A stretch of DNA of 64,000 nucleotides from contig JADZAN010000001.1 in assembly GCA_020852815.1 (NCBI GenBank), forward strand, positions 124,001 through 188,000, given 5' to 3'. Below the pieces are notes generated by a model that was not told the DNA's origin, searched no databases, and saw only the letters and a list, made by a program, of their open reading frames with translations. How positions within the stretch are numbered: position 1 is the first letter of the stretch; every line of letters starts with the position of its first letter. This DNA is from Gemmatimonadaceae bacterium. Its GTDB lineage: Bacteria > Gemmatimonadota > Gemmatimonadetes > Gemmatimonadales > Gemmatimonadaceae. This document shows, piece after piece, positions 34,063 to 43,876 of this stretch. Made by a program: the position numbers and the translations under genes.

Positions 34063-35010
34063 TCAGGCGCCCAGGTCCTCGGCGTACGCCCGGATGATCT
34101 CGCGCACCAGGCGATGCCGCACCACGTCCACGTCCGACAGGTAGTGGATCGCGATCCCCTCGATGTGCGACAGGATGCGCTCGATCTGCAACAGCCCCGA
34201 CTCCTCGCGCTTGGGGAGGTCGATCTGCGTCTTGTCGCCGGTGATCACGGTCTTCGAGTTGGCCCCCAGTCGCGTGAGGAACATCTTCATCTGCGCGTTG
34301 GTGGCGTTCTGCGACTCGTCAAGGATGACGAAGGCATCGTTGAGCGTGCGCCCGCGCATGTAGGCGAGCGGGGCGATCTCGATGACGCGCGTTTCCAGCG
34401 CCTTCTGCATGCGCTCCAGCGGCATCATGTCCTCGAGCGCGTCGTACAGCGGGCGAAGGTACGGATCGACCTTGGCCTGCAGGTCGCCGGGAAGGAAGCC
34501 GAGGCTCTCGCCCGCCTCGACCGCCGGGCGCGCGAGGATGATGCGCCGTACGCGCTTGCGTGAGAGCGCGTCGACCGCGGCGGCAACCGCGAGGTAGGTC
34601 TTCCCCGTCCCCGCCGGCCCGATGCCGATGACGATGTCGTGCTCGGCGATCGCCTTGAGGTACGCCGCCTGTCCCGGGGTCTTGGGCTGGATGATGCGGC
34701 GCACCCCGGGGAGGGCGATGCGAAGGTCATCCTCGGCGCCGTCGCGCGAGGCGTCCAGCGACATGCGCAGGACGTCGTCGGCCTCCAGCGCCCCGCGCTG
34801 GCGTGCCGTGTCGATCATCCGCTGGGCCACGGCGATGGCGCGTTCCACCGTGTCGGGGAGCCCGGAGAGCGTGAGCGTGTCGCCCCGCATCGCCACGCGC
34901 GCGCCGGTCACGCGTTGCAGCTCCACGAGGTTGATGTCGTTGACGCCGGCCAGGGTGAGCGGGTCGGCCCCCTCGGTATCGAGGCGATGCGTGATGGACT
35001 CGTCAGGCAC
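34063..35010 (-). CDS. PhoH-like ATPase (YbeZ)
   Basis: 315 residues. The N-terminal KH-like region is followed by the PhoH ATPase: Walker A GIGPAGTGKTYLA near residue 143, ARPAVEAGESLGFLPGDLQ, and Walker B FVILDESQNAT near 220. It is encoded next to ybeY, with which YbeZ interacts in E. coli rRNA processing. The start is GTG 35010. The 'phosphate starvation' label of the family is not implied here. Confidence 0.92.
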   Translation of the reverse strand: MPDESITHRLDTEGADPLTLAGVNDINLVELQRVTGARVAMRGDTLTLSGLPDTVERAIAVAQRMIDTARQRGALEADDVLRMSLDASRDGAEDDLRIALPGVRRIIQPKTPGQAAYLKAIAEHDIVIGIGPAGTGKTYLAVAAAVDALSRKRVRRIILARPAVEAGESLGFLPGDLQAKVDPYLRPLYDALEDMMPLERMQKALETRVIEIAPLAYMRGRTLNDAFVILDESQNATNAQMKMFLTRLGANSKTVITGDKTQIDLPKREESGLLQIERILSHIEGIAIHYLSDVDVVRHRLVREIIRAYAEDLGA

Positions 35011-35031
35011 GGAACGGGTGTGCGGGGGGGA

Positions 35032-36813
35032 CTACTCGGTGATGGCGAGGTGCAGCGCGACCAGGTCCTCGGGCTTGACCGGGGTCGGCGCCCCCTCGAA
35101 CAGCGCGCGCGCCGCCGTCGTCTTGGGAAAGGCGATCACGTCGCGCAGCGACGGGGCCCCCGCCAGCAGCATCGCGATGCGGTCGAAGCCTAACGCGAAG
35201 CCGCCATGCGGCGGCGCCCCCGAGGCCAGCCCGTCGAGGAGGAAGCCGAAGCGCCGCTGCTGTTCCTCCGCGCCAATCCCCAGCAGGCGGAAGATGAGCG
35301 CCTGCAGCTGCGGATCGGTGATGCGAATGGAGCCGCTCCCCAATTCGTTCCCGTTGTACACGGCGTCGTAGTGCTGCGCGCGGCAGCGCCCCGGGTCGCT
35401 CTCGAGGAAGGGAAAGTCGTCGGGGTGCGGCGAGGTGAACGGGTGGTGCGCCGGGACGTACGCCCCCGTCTCCGGGTCGTGCTCGAAGAGCGGGAAGTCG
35501 ACCACCCAGCAGAACGCATGCTCGCGCAGCATCGGCACCCCCGGCCGCTTCACCACCAGCGAGCGCACCGCGTGCAGCGCGGGCGAGGTGACATCGTCCT
35601 TTCCGACCACCGCCAGCAGCAACTCGCCGACGTCGCCACCGAGTGCGTCCAGCGCACTGGCCCCGATCGCCTTGACCCCCTGCCCCTCCCAGCCATGTTC
35701 GGTGCGCTTGGCCCAGATGAGCCCCCCCGCCCTGGCATCCCTGGCCGCGGCGGTCAAGCCATCGATCTCCTTGCGCGACGCATCGGCGCCGTGCGGCACA
35801 CGCAGTCCGCGCATGCGAGCGCCGGTGCCTAACGCATCGGTCACGAACGGCGCCGCGTCACTTCCCACGTGCCTCGTGAGGTCCTCGATCTCGATCCCGT
35901 AGCGCAAGTCGGGCTTGTCCACGCCGAAGCGCTCCATCGCCTCCTTCCACGTGAGGCACGGGAAGGGCTGCGGAATGGCATGCCCCGCCTCGCCCCACAG
36001 CGCCACCAGGCAGGCCTCGACCACGTCCTGGACGTCGCGCGCGCTCACGAACGACGCCTCGAGATCGATCTGCGTGAATTCCAGCTGACGGTCGGCTCTC
36101 AGGTCTTCGTCGCGGAAGCAGCGCGCGATCTGGAAGTAGCGGTCGTAGCCGGCCACCATCAGCAGCTGCTTGTAGATCTGCGGCGACTGCGGGAGGGCGT
36201 AGAACTCCCCCTGGTGCACGCGGCTGGGGACCAGGAAGTCGCGTGCCCCCTCCGGCGTGGGCTTGGTGAGGATCGGCGTCTCGATCTCCAGGAAGCCGCG
36301 GTCGCTCATCACCTGCCGCGTCACCTGCATCAGGCGGTGGCGCATGACCAGGTTCTGTTGCAGCTCGGGGCGTCGCAGGTCGAGGATGCGGTACTTCAGG
36401 CGCAATTCCTCGGCCGCCAGCTTCTCCCCCTTGCCGCGCGCCACCGGGATGGCCGGCGTCAGCGCCGGTCCCACCACGCGGGCGTTCACGGCGCGCAGCT
36501 CGATCGAGCCGGTCTCCAGTTCCGGATTGTGTCCCTCGGCGGGACGCGAGACGACCTCACCCTCGATGAGGACGACCGTTTCCGGCGTCAGGCGCTCCGC
36601 CACCTGCAACGCCTCCGGCGTGGCGCTTCCCGGGGCAAAGGAGACTTGCAGCAACCCGGCGCGATCGCGCAGGTCCACGAAGACGAGCCCCCCGAGGTTG
36701 CGCGTGCGGTGCACCCACCCGCCCACGCGAACGGTCTGCCCGACGTGCGCCTCACGCAGCGCCCCACACAGGTGGGTCCGAAGGGCGGTAGCCAACGGGT
36801 TCGAACTCGTCAC
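35032..36813 (-). CDS. aspS: Aspartate--tRNA ligase
   Basis: A class II synthetase of 593 residues, normal for the bacterial type. It has an N-terminal OB fold (HVGQTVRVGGWVHRTRNLG), the catalytic core with QSPQIYKQLLMVAGYDRYFQ and the arginine motif CFRDEDLRADRQ, a GAD insert domain, and motif 3 GFALGFDRIAMLLAG. The open frame extends far upstream, but GTG 36813 overlaps the stop of the VanZ-like gene (GTGA) and gives the normal length. I cannot tell whether it is discriminating or also charges tRNA-Asn. Confidence 0.96.
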   Translation of the reverse strand: MTSSNPLATALRTHLCGALREAHVGQTVRVGGWVHRTRNLGGLVFVDLRDRAGLLQVSFAPGSATPEALQVAERLTPETVVLIEGEVVSRPAEGHNPELETGSIELRAVNARVVGPALTPAIPVARGKGEKLAAEELRLKYRILDLRRPELQQNLVMRHRLMQVTRQVMSDRGFLEIETPILTKPTPEGARDFLVPSRVHQGEFYALPQSPQIYKQLLMVAGYDRYFQIARCFRDEDLRADRQLEFTQIDLEASFVSARDVQDVVEACLVALWGEAGHAIPQPFPCLTWKEAMERFGVDKPDLRYGIEIEDLTRHVGSDAAPFVTDALGTGARMRGLRVPHGADASRKEIDGLTAAARDARAGGLIWAKRTEHGWEGQGVKAIGASALDALGGDVGELLLAVVGKDDVTSPALHAVRSLVVKRPGVPMLREHAFCWVVDFPLFEHDPETGAYVPAHHPFTSPHPDDFPFLESDPGRCRAQHYDAVYNGNELGSGSIRITDPQLQALIFRLLGIGAEEQQRRFGFLLDGLASGAPPHGGFALGFDRIAMLLAGAPSLRDVIAFPKTTAARALFEGAPTPVKPEDLVALHLAITE

Positions 36814-37184
36814 GACCTGCTCTCCCGGCGCGCCTGCGCCGAACGCGAAAGTGTCATGCCGAGCGTGGCCCCCGCCACGTCGGCTACCCAGTCGAGCGTC
36901 TCCGCGCTCCGAGCCGGGATCCACTGCTGATGCCATTCGTCTCCCGCCGCCAATGCCGCGATCAGCACCCCCGCCACCACCCAGCGCGCGAATCCATCGC
37001 GCCCCAATGCCTTGCCCGCGAGGAATCCGAGCACGCCGTACATCGATCCGTGCACCACCTTGTCCGCCCCAGGGATCTGCGGCCCGTGGGGGATCGCCGT
37101 GCCGGGCACCGACGTGATCACGAGGATCACCACGGTCCACGCCACGCACGGCCACCAGCGTCCCGAAATGGTGGAGGGTGTCAT
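36810..37184 (-). CDS. VanZ-like small membrane protein
   Basis: About 124 residues with three or four hydrophobic segments. The VanZ-family pattern is present: PGADKVVHGSMYGVLGFLA (about 40-58) and DEWHQQWIPARSAETLDW (about 82-99). The role is unknown; the family name comes from teicoplanin resistance but most members have no such function. ATG 37184 is chosen; GTG 37190 is possible. Confidence 0.82.
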   Translation of the reverse strand: MTPSTISGRWWPCVAWTVVILVITSVPGTAIPHGPQIPGADKVVHGSMYGVLGFLAGKALGRDGFARWVVAGVLIAALAAGDEWHQQWIPARSAETLDWVADVAGATLGMTLSRSAQARRESRS

Positions 37185-37345
37185 GCGCACGCTGGCGGCG
37201 GCAGGATTGGATGGGGTGCGCGCCGCACGGCGAGCGAAATCCGCACGGAGTATCCTCGGAAGTGACGGTGGAATCTACGTTTCCACTCGCCCTCGTGGTA
37301 GGCGACGCATTGACCCCACCACGGCGATCCGATAACCTCAAACCC

Positions 37346-38452
37346 ATGGCACGCCACGCGTTGGACCGCTCGGACGGTCGAACCAACCTCCTCGACCTCA
37401 CGCCGGCCAAGGCGACGGATGCAATCGCCGCGTTCCTCGCCGCGAGCGGCGAGCCGCCCTACCGTGTCAAGCAGATCGTCCCCGCGCTCTGGCAGCAGCC
37501 GGCGCGCTCGTTCCAGGAGGTGACGACGCTTCCCCAGGCACTCCGCGACGCGCTCGACGCCGCGTTCGCCCTCCCCGCCCTCACCCTCGCCACGCGCCAG
37601 GCCTCCGCCGACGGGACGCAGAAGTTCCTCTTCACCCTGCACGACGGACAATCGATAGAGACGGTCGCCATCCCCGACGGCGACCGGATGACCTTCTGCA
37701 TCTCGTCCCAGGCCGGGTGCGCGCTCCAGTGCGCCTTTTGCGCAACCGGGGTGATGGGTTTCTCGCGCAACCTCGCGCCGCACGAGATTGCCGGGCAGGT
37801 GCGCGAACTGGCGCTCCTCGATCCCCCCATGCGTCCCACGAACATCGTCTTCATGGGAATGGGCGAGCCGCTCATGAACTGGGACGCGGTGGAGCGTACG
37901 CTCACGATCCTCAACGACGCCAACGGCCTCGGCATCGGGGCCCGGCACATCACGGTCTCGACGGTCGGGGTGTTGCCGGGAATCCTCGCCCTGGGCGCGC
38001 GTCCGGAGCAGTTCCGGCTGGCGATCTCGATCCATGCGCCGAGCGATGCGCTGCGCCGCACGCTCATGCCGATCAACGTGAAGTACCCGCTCGCCGACGT
38101 GGTGAAGGCCGCGGCGGAGTTCGACCGGCGGGTGACGTTCGAGTATGTGATGCTGGGCGGGGTGAACGATCGTGACGAACACGCGGACCAGTTGGCGGGG
38201 CTGGCGCGGGCGTGCGGCGCGTTCGTGAACCTCATCCCGTTGCATCCCGGCGGGGCGGGCGATTTCACGCCGACCACGGCGGCCGGCATTCGCGCGTTTG
38301 CCGCCCAGCTTCGCCGCCACGGCATCGAGGTGGCCATTCGCAAGAGCCGTGGCAAGGACATCGCCGCGGCGTGCGGGCAGCTACGGGTAGAACGCCTCCG
38401 CCGGCGTGCGGACCACGCGGCCGATCAGCACGGTGACGTCCACGTAGCGTGA
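37346..38452 (+). CDS. rlmN: Dual-specificity 23S rRNA/tRNA adenine-C2 methyltransferase RlmN
   Basis: A radical-SAM enzyme of 368 residues. The Fe-S ligands lie in AGCALQCAFCATG (CxxxCxxC, near residue 128). The MGMGEPLMNWDAV segment and SVHAPSD-like SIHAPSD follow. The second catalytic cysteine is in KDIAAACGQL near the C-terminus. ATG 37346 gives the expected N-terminus. The last 24 codons overlap the convergent LytR_C gene by 72 bases, beyond the conserved end of the enzyme. Confidence 0.95.
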   Translation: MARHALDRSDGRTNLLDLTPAKATDAIAAFLAASGEPPYRVKQIVPALWQQPARSFQEVTTLPQALRDALDAAFALPALTLATRQASADGTQKFLFTLHDGQSIETVAIPDGDRMTFCISSQAGCALQCAFCATGVMGFSRNLAPHEIAGQVRELALLDPPMRPTNIVFMGMGEPLMNWDAVERTLTILNDANGLGIGARHITVSTVGVLPGILALGARPEQFRLAISIHAPSDALRRTLMPINVKYPLADVVKAAAEFDRRVTFEYVMLGGVNDRDEHADQLAGLARACGAFVNLIPLHPGGAGDFTPTTAAGIRAFAAQLRRHGIEVAIRKSRGKDIAAACGQLRVERLRRRADHAADQHGDVHVA

Positions 38453-38821
38453 GGTGTCGGGGCGCGCCTCCACCGCCGCCCCGCCTAACGCCTTGCTCAC
38501 CAGCGCCGCCCACTCGGGGTGTCCGCTCCGGTCGAGCACCAGCGTGGAGTCCCGGGGCGGCCCCTCCCCCGCGAAGCGCACCACGTCGAACCCCGCATCG
38601 CGTAGGTAGAGCGAGAGCCGTCGCGCCTCACCGCGCGTGGTCGTGGTGTTGAGCACTTCCACGCGGATCCGCGTCCCGTCCGGGACGAGGCGCTGGACGG
38701 CGACCTGCTGCGCCGGGCGCTCCTCGTCGGCTGCAACCGCCGCCGTGCGGCGGAACCACCAGGCGCCGCCACCGGCCGCCAGCAGCAAGGCGACCACGCC
38801 GACGACCGCGCGCCCCCTCAT
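38381..38821 (-). CDS. LytR_C-domain protein with single membrane anchor
   Basis: 146 residues. An N-terminal transmembrane anchor (GRAVVGVVALLLAAGGGAWW) is followed by an exported LytR C-terminal domain (IRVEVLNTTTTRGEARRLS, YLRDAGFDVV). Such domains often sit with yqeK-type HD genes, as here. The ATG overlaps the HD gene stop by four bases. Its 3' end overlaps rlmN on the opposite strand. Confidence 0.82.
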   Translation of the reverse strand: MRGRAVVGVVALLLAAGGGAWWFRRTAAVAADEERPAQQVAVQRLVPDGTRIRVEVLNTTTTRGEARRLSLYLRDAGFDVVRFAGEGPPRDSTLVLDRSGHPEWAALVSKALGGAAVEARPDTSRYVDVTVLIGRVVRTPAEAFYP

Positions 38822-39402
38822 CGGACGCGATTCCACAGGGCCGCCGTCTCGGGGAAGATCGTCTTCCCCTCGCGCAGCGTCCACTCGATGCGGGTGCGCA
38901 CCACCTGCCGGAAGACGCCGTCGAAGTCGAGCGGCACGTGCGAGGCGAGAAAGGCCCGATCGCCCTGCGAGAAGGGGCGTCCCGGCTCGAGGTAGTCGGC
39001 CATGAAGAGCGCGCGCCCCGCTCTCCCCCACTCCGGGTTCCCCAGCGTGTGCCAGCGGATGGCCTCCAGCAGCTCGCGGCGCTCCTCGCCCTCGTCGGCC
39101 AGCCGCCGCGCCGCCGCCGGCCCGTGCAGGACGCTGTCCGGGAGCTGCGGATCGGGCACCGCCAGCCGCAACTCCTCCAGCGGGGCATCGCGCAACGCGT
39201 CATGGTACCGCCCCGCATCGTGCCACAACTGCCGTTCCGCCGGCGTCAGGTGCAACGCCTCGCTCCAGCGATCCAGCAGCGCCGTCACGCGCGCAATGTG
39301 CAAGCGCCGCTTCTCCCCCACCTGTGCCCACGCGGGGAGCGCGGGGAACGCGGGAGACGGGTGCAATGAACGATCGGTACCAGGCATGATCGAATGAGAC
39401 AC
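38818..39402 (-). CDS. HD-domain hydrolase (YqeK-like)
   Basis: 194 residues. HD-type metal ligands are visible in KRRLHIARV (about 33-41), LWHDAGRYHD (about 59-68), LHGPAAARRL (about 92) and IRWHTLGNP (about 115). The spacing resembles YqeK, a diadenosine tetraphosphatase of other bacteria, and the following LytR_C gene supports that. The GTG 39402 and ATG 39387 starts are both possible. Confidence 0.8.
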   Translation of the reverse strand: MSHSIMPGTDRSLHPSPAFPALPAWAQVGEKRRLHIARVTALLDRWSEALHLTPAERQLWHDAGRYHDALRDAPLEELRLAVPDPQLPDSVLHGPAAARRLADEGEERRELLEAIRWHTLGNPEWGRAGRALFMADYLEPGRPFSQGDRAFLASHVPLDFDGVFRQVVRTRIEWTLREGKTIFPETAALWNRVR

Positions 39403-39494
39403 GGCGGCGCAACCTAGGTTCGGTCGGGCAGCCGGTCAATCACGCCACCCGGCGCTCCCCCGAACGCACGCGTCATCCCTCGCATGCCCCGAGA

Positions 39495-41582
39495 TCAGTC
39501 GCGCCCGAGCTTGCTCAGGCGACGGGCGAGTTCGGCGAGATACGTCGCCAGCTCGCGCAGTTCTCGCGTCGCCCCCTCCACCTCCTGCAGCGCGCGCGCC
39601 TGCGAGTCCGCCGTCTCCGCCACCTGCGCCGCCCCCTCGCGGTTGCGTCCCGAGATCTCGGCGATGCGCGCGATGCGATCGCGCACCCCGCCCACCGCAT
39701 CCTCCTGCGAACGCGACACCTCGGCAATGCGCTTGGCCCACGTGGCCGCCGAACGCGACGAGTCGACGACCTGCGCCATCGCGTCGCGCGCCGAGCCGGA
39801 GAGCGTCTCCACGTCGGCAACCATCGCCCGCCCGCGATCCATCTGCCGCGTGGCGCGCTCCATCTGCCCGGCGAGCGTTGCCACCAGCACCGACGCCTCC
39901 TCCGACGCCTTCCCGCTCTGCTCGGCGAGCTTGCGGATCTCCTCCGCCACCACGGCAAAGCCGCGCCCTTCCTCCCCCGCGCGCGCCGCCTCGATCGCCG
40001 CGTTGAGCGCCAGAAGATTCGTCTGCTCGGCCAGGTCCTTGATGACGCCGATGAACGACGTGACGCGTCGCGTCTCGTCGCCAAGGTCACCCATGATTGC
40101 GCCGCTCTCCCCCACGAAGCCCTTGGCGCTGACGAGTCGCTCGATCGCCGTGCCGATCGTCGAGCGATGCTCCGTGGCAATCTGCACCGCGCGATCGCTC
40201 GCGGCGGCTGCCTCGCGGGCGTCGCGCGCGATGGACGACGTCGCGGTGTGCACATCGGCCGCCGCATCGTGGCCGCGCGCCGCCTGGTCGCTCGCCTCGG
40301 CGACGGAGCGCGAAATCTCGCTCGCGAGGCGCGCGACGGTCTCGGCCCCGCTGCGCAACTGGTGCGCCGAGTCGTTCATGGTTGCCACCTGCCGCTCGAG
40401 GCGCTCGACCGACTCGGCCAGTGGACGACGAAGGTCCTGGATGTGGATCGTCGTCGCGAGTTGCGAGGCGAAGCGCTGCACCACGTCGAGTTGCCTGGGC
40501 CCGTAGGTGCCGCGCTTGTGATGCTCCAGCTCGAGCAGCCCCACCGTGCGTTCGCCAAAGCGCAGCGGCATCACGACCGCGCTGCGCGCCGACTCGCGCG
40601 GTTGCTTGACGCGCACATCGTGGAGGCTGTCGGTGACGATCACCGCGCGCCCCGTGGCCAGCGCCTCGTCGCGCAGCTCACGCCCGTCCGGCATGGGCGG
40701 CACCGGCGGATCGAGCAGTCCGTCGCGCCCCGTGAAGAGGAGCCGCACGCCGCCGTCTTGCAGCCGGTGAATCCGGAAGTCGCGCCAGTCCACGAGCCGG
40801 TTCCCCAACTCGGCAATGCGCGCGAAGGCGTCGCCCAGCGAGGCGTCGCTCGACACCACCAGCTCCATCTGGTGGATCTTGTTCAGCTCCTCGGCGGCGA
40901 TTGCTTCCTCGATGATGCGTTGGAAGAGGAGCGACCCGAAGGCGATGGCGATGGCGACCACTATCCATCCGGCGCGCCCCACGCTGGTGACCGTGAGGAC
41001 GACGAGGAGCACCGCGGCCGACGATGCGCCGAAGGCGATGACTTCGTAGCGCAGGATGATCGAGCGCTCCTCGGGGAGGAGCTTGTCGCGCACCAGGAGC
41101 GAGAAGTACTGCAGCGCCCGCGACGCGATGAAGTAGGCAAAGACGAAGACCGAGACGGCCGGGACGAGTTCGGCCGACAGCGCTCCCGTCGGCTGCACGT
41201 CGAGCGCGGCCGCGGTGGCGGCGAATGCGCCGTAGGCCGAGACCAGCGCCAGCACCTCGCGCCCCGCGTTGACCCACGCCCATGCCAGCGCCTTGCGCTG
41301 GAACAGCCAGTCGGCGAGCAGAACGCCGGCAAAGAGTGCGAGTGCTGTTGCGCTGACGCCCAGCACCAGCGCGCCCGCCATTGCCGTCACCGGCGAACCG
41401 GTGAGCGTCGAGTACTTGGTGAGTGCGATGGGGCGCGCGCGCAGCAGCACGGTCGCGACAAAGACGATCGTGATCCCCAGCGGATGGGCGGCCCAGCGAG
41501 GGTCGACCACGGCCAGGAGGCCGACCGCCGCCGTCCCGGCGACGGCGATCCCCCGCGTGATGAGGTCGACGCGCAGTTGCAC
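39495..41582 (-). CDS. Methyl-accepting chemotaxis-like protein with multi-helix membrane and GAF domains
   Basis: 695 residues. A poly-transmembrane N-terminus (about 1-220, seven or so helices, MASE-like) replaces the usual periplasmic sensor. A GAF-type domain spans about 240-400. The MA signalling domain has the highly conserved hairpin tip [19 protein letters not shown] near 530. It ends directly after the coiled coil with no CheR/CheB docking pentapeptide. No che genes are in the window. The GTG start is one base after the trpA stop, so it seems part of the trp transcript. Confidence 0.88.
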   Translation of the reverse strand: MQLRVDLITRGIAVAGTAAVGLLAVVDPRWAAHPLGITIVFVATVLLRARPIALTKYSTLTGSPVTAMAGALVLGVSATALALFAGVLLADWLFQRKALAWAWVNAGREVLALVSAYGAFAATAAALDVQPTGALSAELVPAVSVFVFAYFIASRALQYFSLLVRDKLLPEERSIILRYEVIAFGASSAAVLLVVLTVTSVGRAGWIVVAIAIAFGSLLFQRIIEEAIAAEELNKIHQMELVVSSDASLGDAFARIAELGNRLVDWRDFRIHRLQDGGVRLLFTGRDGLLDPPVPPMPDGRELRDEALATGRAVIVTDSLHDVRVKQPRESARSAVVMPLRFGERTVGLLELEHHKRGTYGPRQLDVVQRFASQLATTIHIQDLRRPLAESVERLERQVATMNDSAHQLRSGAETVARLASEISRSVAEASDQAARGHDAAADVHTATSSIARDAREAAAASDRAVQIATEHRSTIGTAIERLVSAKGFVGESGAIMGDLGDETRRVTSFIGVIKDLAEQTNLLALNAAIEAARAGEEGRGFAVVAEEIRKLAEQSGKASEEASVLVATLAGQMERATRQMDRGRAMVADVETLSGSARDAMAQVVDSSRSAATWAKRIAEVSRSQEDAVGGVRDRIARIAEISGRNREGAAQVAETADSQARALQEVEGATRELRELATYLAELARRLSKLGRD

Positions 41583-41583
41583 G

Positions 41584-42375
41584 TCAGGTGGCGTCGAGCG
41601 CCCGACGCAACTCCACGGTGAGAGCGTGTGCGGCGTCGACCCCCGACTCGGCGGCCTTCACGATCGCGCTCCCGACCACCACGCCATCGGCCAGGCGAGC
41701 GATGGCGTGCGCCTGTTCGCCGTTGGACACCCCAAACCCGGCGCAGATGGGGAGATCGGTCGCGCCGCGGAGCCGCGCGATGGTCTCGGGAAGGTCGCTG
41801 GCCACGTCGCGTTGCATCCCGGTCACGCCGAGTCGCGAGATGAGGTACACGAAGCCGCGACCGTGCTGCGCGATGTCGCGCATGCGGGCCAGCGGCGTGG
41901 TGGGCGCCACCAGGCGCACGAAGGCCAGCGGTCCGGCGCCCACCCAGGCTTCGCGCGCCGGGTCTGCCCCCACGGGGAGGTCCGTCAGGAGCAACCCGTG
42001 CACCCCCGATTCCGCCGCGCGCACGAGGATGTCGTCGCCCGCGGCCATGATCGGGTTGAGGTAGCTGAAGAGCACCACGGGGATGGACAGCTGCGCGTCG
42101 CGCACCAGCGCCAGGACATCGCGGATGCCCACGCCGTGCTCCAGCGCCACCTGCGACGAGCGCTGGATGACGGGGCCATCGGCCATCGGGTCGGAGAACG
42201 GGACGCCGACCTCGATCACGTCGGCCCCCCCTGCCTCGAGCGCGCGCATGAGGGCGAGCGATTGCGCAGGATCGGGGTGCCCTGCGGTCATGTAGGTCAC
42301 GAGCGCCTTGCGCCCGTCTCGCTTGAGCAATGCGAAGCGCTGCGCCAGCGCGTCAGACGAAATAGTCACCGACAT
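41584..42375 (-). CDS. trpA: Tryptophan synthase alpha chain
   Basis: 263 residues, a TIM barrel that splits indole-3-glycerol phosphate into indole and glyceraldehyde-3-phosphate. The catalytic Glu is in [16 protein letters not shown] (about 48) and the substrate loop in [12 protein letters not shown] (about 210). The ATG at 42375 lies inside the end of the HD-GYP gene (23-base overlap). It is separated from trpB by two signalling-type genes, which is unusual. Confidence 0.96.
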   Translation of the reverse strand: MSVTISSDALAQRFALLKRDGRKALVTYMTAGHPDPAQSLALMRALEAGGADVIEVGVPFSDPMADGPVIQRSSQVALEHGVGIRDVLALVRDAQLSIPVVLFSYLNPIMAAGDDILVRAAESGVHGLLLTDLPVGADPAREAWVGAGPLAFVRLVAPTTPLARMRDIAQHGRGFVYLISRLGVTGMQRDVASDLPETIARLRGATDLPICAGFGVSNGEQAHAIARLADGVVVGSAIVKAAESGVDAAHALTVELRRALDAT

Positions 42376-43876
42376 TGATGCCGTAACGGTCCGGATTCTC
42401 GGTCTTGATGATCGTGCGCACATATGCCGACCCGTCCGCCTTCTGCTCGGTGAGGTCGACGAGGTGCCCGGGGTAGAGGACGTTGCCGCGGTCGTCGCTC
42501 ACGATGCGGACCACGGGGCGCGAGATGGCGGCGGGGTTGGGATTCACCGCATGCACCACCGCCAGCTCGAACGTGTCCAGGACGACCAGCGTCCCGACCG
42601 GGAAGACGCCTAACAAGTTGATGAACCCCTTCACCACCACCGGGTCCATCCCGCGTCGCGGGTTGTCGCGCATCCCGGCGAGCACCGCCGCTGGCGACAT
42701 GGGGACCGTCTGGTAGGCGCGACGCGTGGTGGCGGCGTCGAAGCCGTCGGCCACCGCCACGATGCGGCTGAAGATGCTCTGCTGCCGCGGGCGAATGGTC
42801 TTGGGATACCCCGTGAGGTCCTGCTTCATGTGATGCTCGTACGCCACCACCATGGCGCGGTACGGCAGATCCTGCTGCCCGCGCATGTGGAACAGCGCCA
42901 GCACGCCAAGCCAGGGATGCGCCGCCAGCCAGCGCCAGTCGTCGTCGCTCAGGTTGTCGGTCTTGTTGAGCACCGTGAGCGGGACGCGCGACTTGCCGAT
43001 GTCGTGGAAGAGCGCCGCCAGCCCCAGGTCGTACAGCTGCAACTTGCTCAACCCCAGGCGCCGCCCCAGCGCCACGGAAAAGATGCAGACGTTGACCGAG
43101 TGCGTGAACGTGTACTCGTCGTAGTCGCGAATGGTGGTGAGCCCCACCAGCGACGTCTCCTCGTTGAGGATCTGGTCGACGATGGTTTGCACCACGCGCT
43201 TGATCTTCTTGATATTCGGCGACGCCCCCATGCGCACCGAGTTCATCACTTCCTTGGTCACCGCCACCGACTGCGAGTAGGTGCGCTTGGCCGCTTCCTT
43301 GGCGCGCTGCTTGAAGTCGGGGTCCTCCTCGGTCACCAGCGGCGCGCCCAGCTCGAACACCGTCACCGCGGCGGCGGCGAGCTTCTCGGTGAGGTCGAAG
43401 GCCGTGACGTCGTCGCCCTGCTTGCTCTGGCTCAGAAGGAGCGAGAGGAAGACGAGCCAGTCGCGCGGTTCCGCCTCGCGCGCCAGGCGCACCGAGCCCA
43501 CCCCAACGGCGCGCAGCACCGAGAGGATCTGCGAGAAGGCCGCATAGTTGTCGAGATCGAGCCGCAGCCGCGTCGAGTTCACGAAGATGAACTCGTTGGA
43601 CGCGCGCAGCTCCACTTCGTGCTCGTGCTCGTAGAGCTCCTGGGCCACGCGCGCAAGGTCGGCCAGCGCGTTGCGCACCGCTTCGTTCTCCGGCGGATAG
43701 AGGCGAATCACCCGCATGGCGCCGTAGATGCTCACGATCAGTTGTCGCCCGGCGCGGCGCACGAACGAATCGCCGGACAGGTCGCTCATCGCGACCTGCG
43801 CGCGCGACCCGGCGGCGGGAGTCCGCCCGCTGGTGCGCGCCATCCCCGCCACGGGCGTCTGTCGCGGCGTCGTCAC
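42353..43876 (-). CDS. HD-GYP domain protein (c-di-GMP phosphodiesterase type)
   Basis: 507 residues. The N-terminal module (about 40-150, LYPPENEAV...) resembles that of the adjacent HEAT protein. An HD-GYP domain occupies about 240-430: HSVNVCIFSVALG, ALFHDIGKSRVP (near 288) and HHMKQDLTGYPK, keeping the GYP signature. A C-terminal beta region follows (VGTLVVLDT...). It probably hydrolyses cyclic di-GMP or a related dinucleotide, or binds it. The GTG start overlaps the HEAT gene stop (GTGA), and its end overlaps trpA. Confidence 0.87.
   Translation of the reverse strand: MTTPRQTPVAGMARTSGRTPAAGSRAQVAMSDLSGDSFVRRAGRQLIVSIYGAMRVIRLYPPENEAVRNALADLARVAQELYEHEHEVELRASNEFIFVNSTRLRLDLDNYAAFSQILSVLRAVGVGSVRLAREAEPRDWLVFLSLLLSQSKQGDDVTAFDLTEKLAAAAVTVFELGAPLVTEEDPDFKQRAKEAAKRTYSQSVAVTKEVMNSVRMGASPNIKKIKRVVQTIVDQILNEETSLVGLTTIRDYDEYTFTHSVNVCIFSVALGRRLGLSKLQLYDLGLAALFHDIGKSRVPLTVLNKTDNLSDDDWRWLAAHPWLGVLALFHMRGQQDLPYRAMVVAYEHHMKQDLTGYPKTIRPRQQSIFSRIVAVADGFDAATTRRAYQTVPMSPAAVLAGMRDNPRRGMDPVVVKGFINLLGVFPVGTLVVLDTFELAVVHAVNPNPAAISRPVVRIVSDDRGNVLYPGHLVDLTEQKADGSAYVRTIIKTENPDRYGINVGDYFV

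Noticed and set aside
36810-37184. Glycopeptide resistance (VanZ)
   Set aside because: Only a general family match; no van operon genes are nearby.
35032-37410. AspRS with a 200-residue N-terminal extension
   Set aside because: The extension is antisense or out of frame with the VanZ-like gene and has no domain; GTG 36813 gives the normal length and a GTGA overlap.
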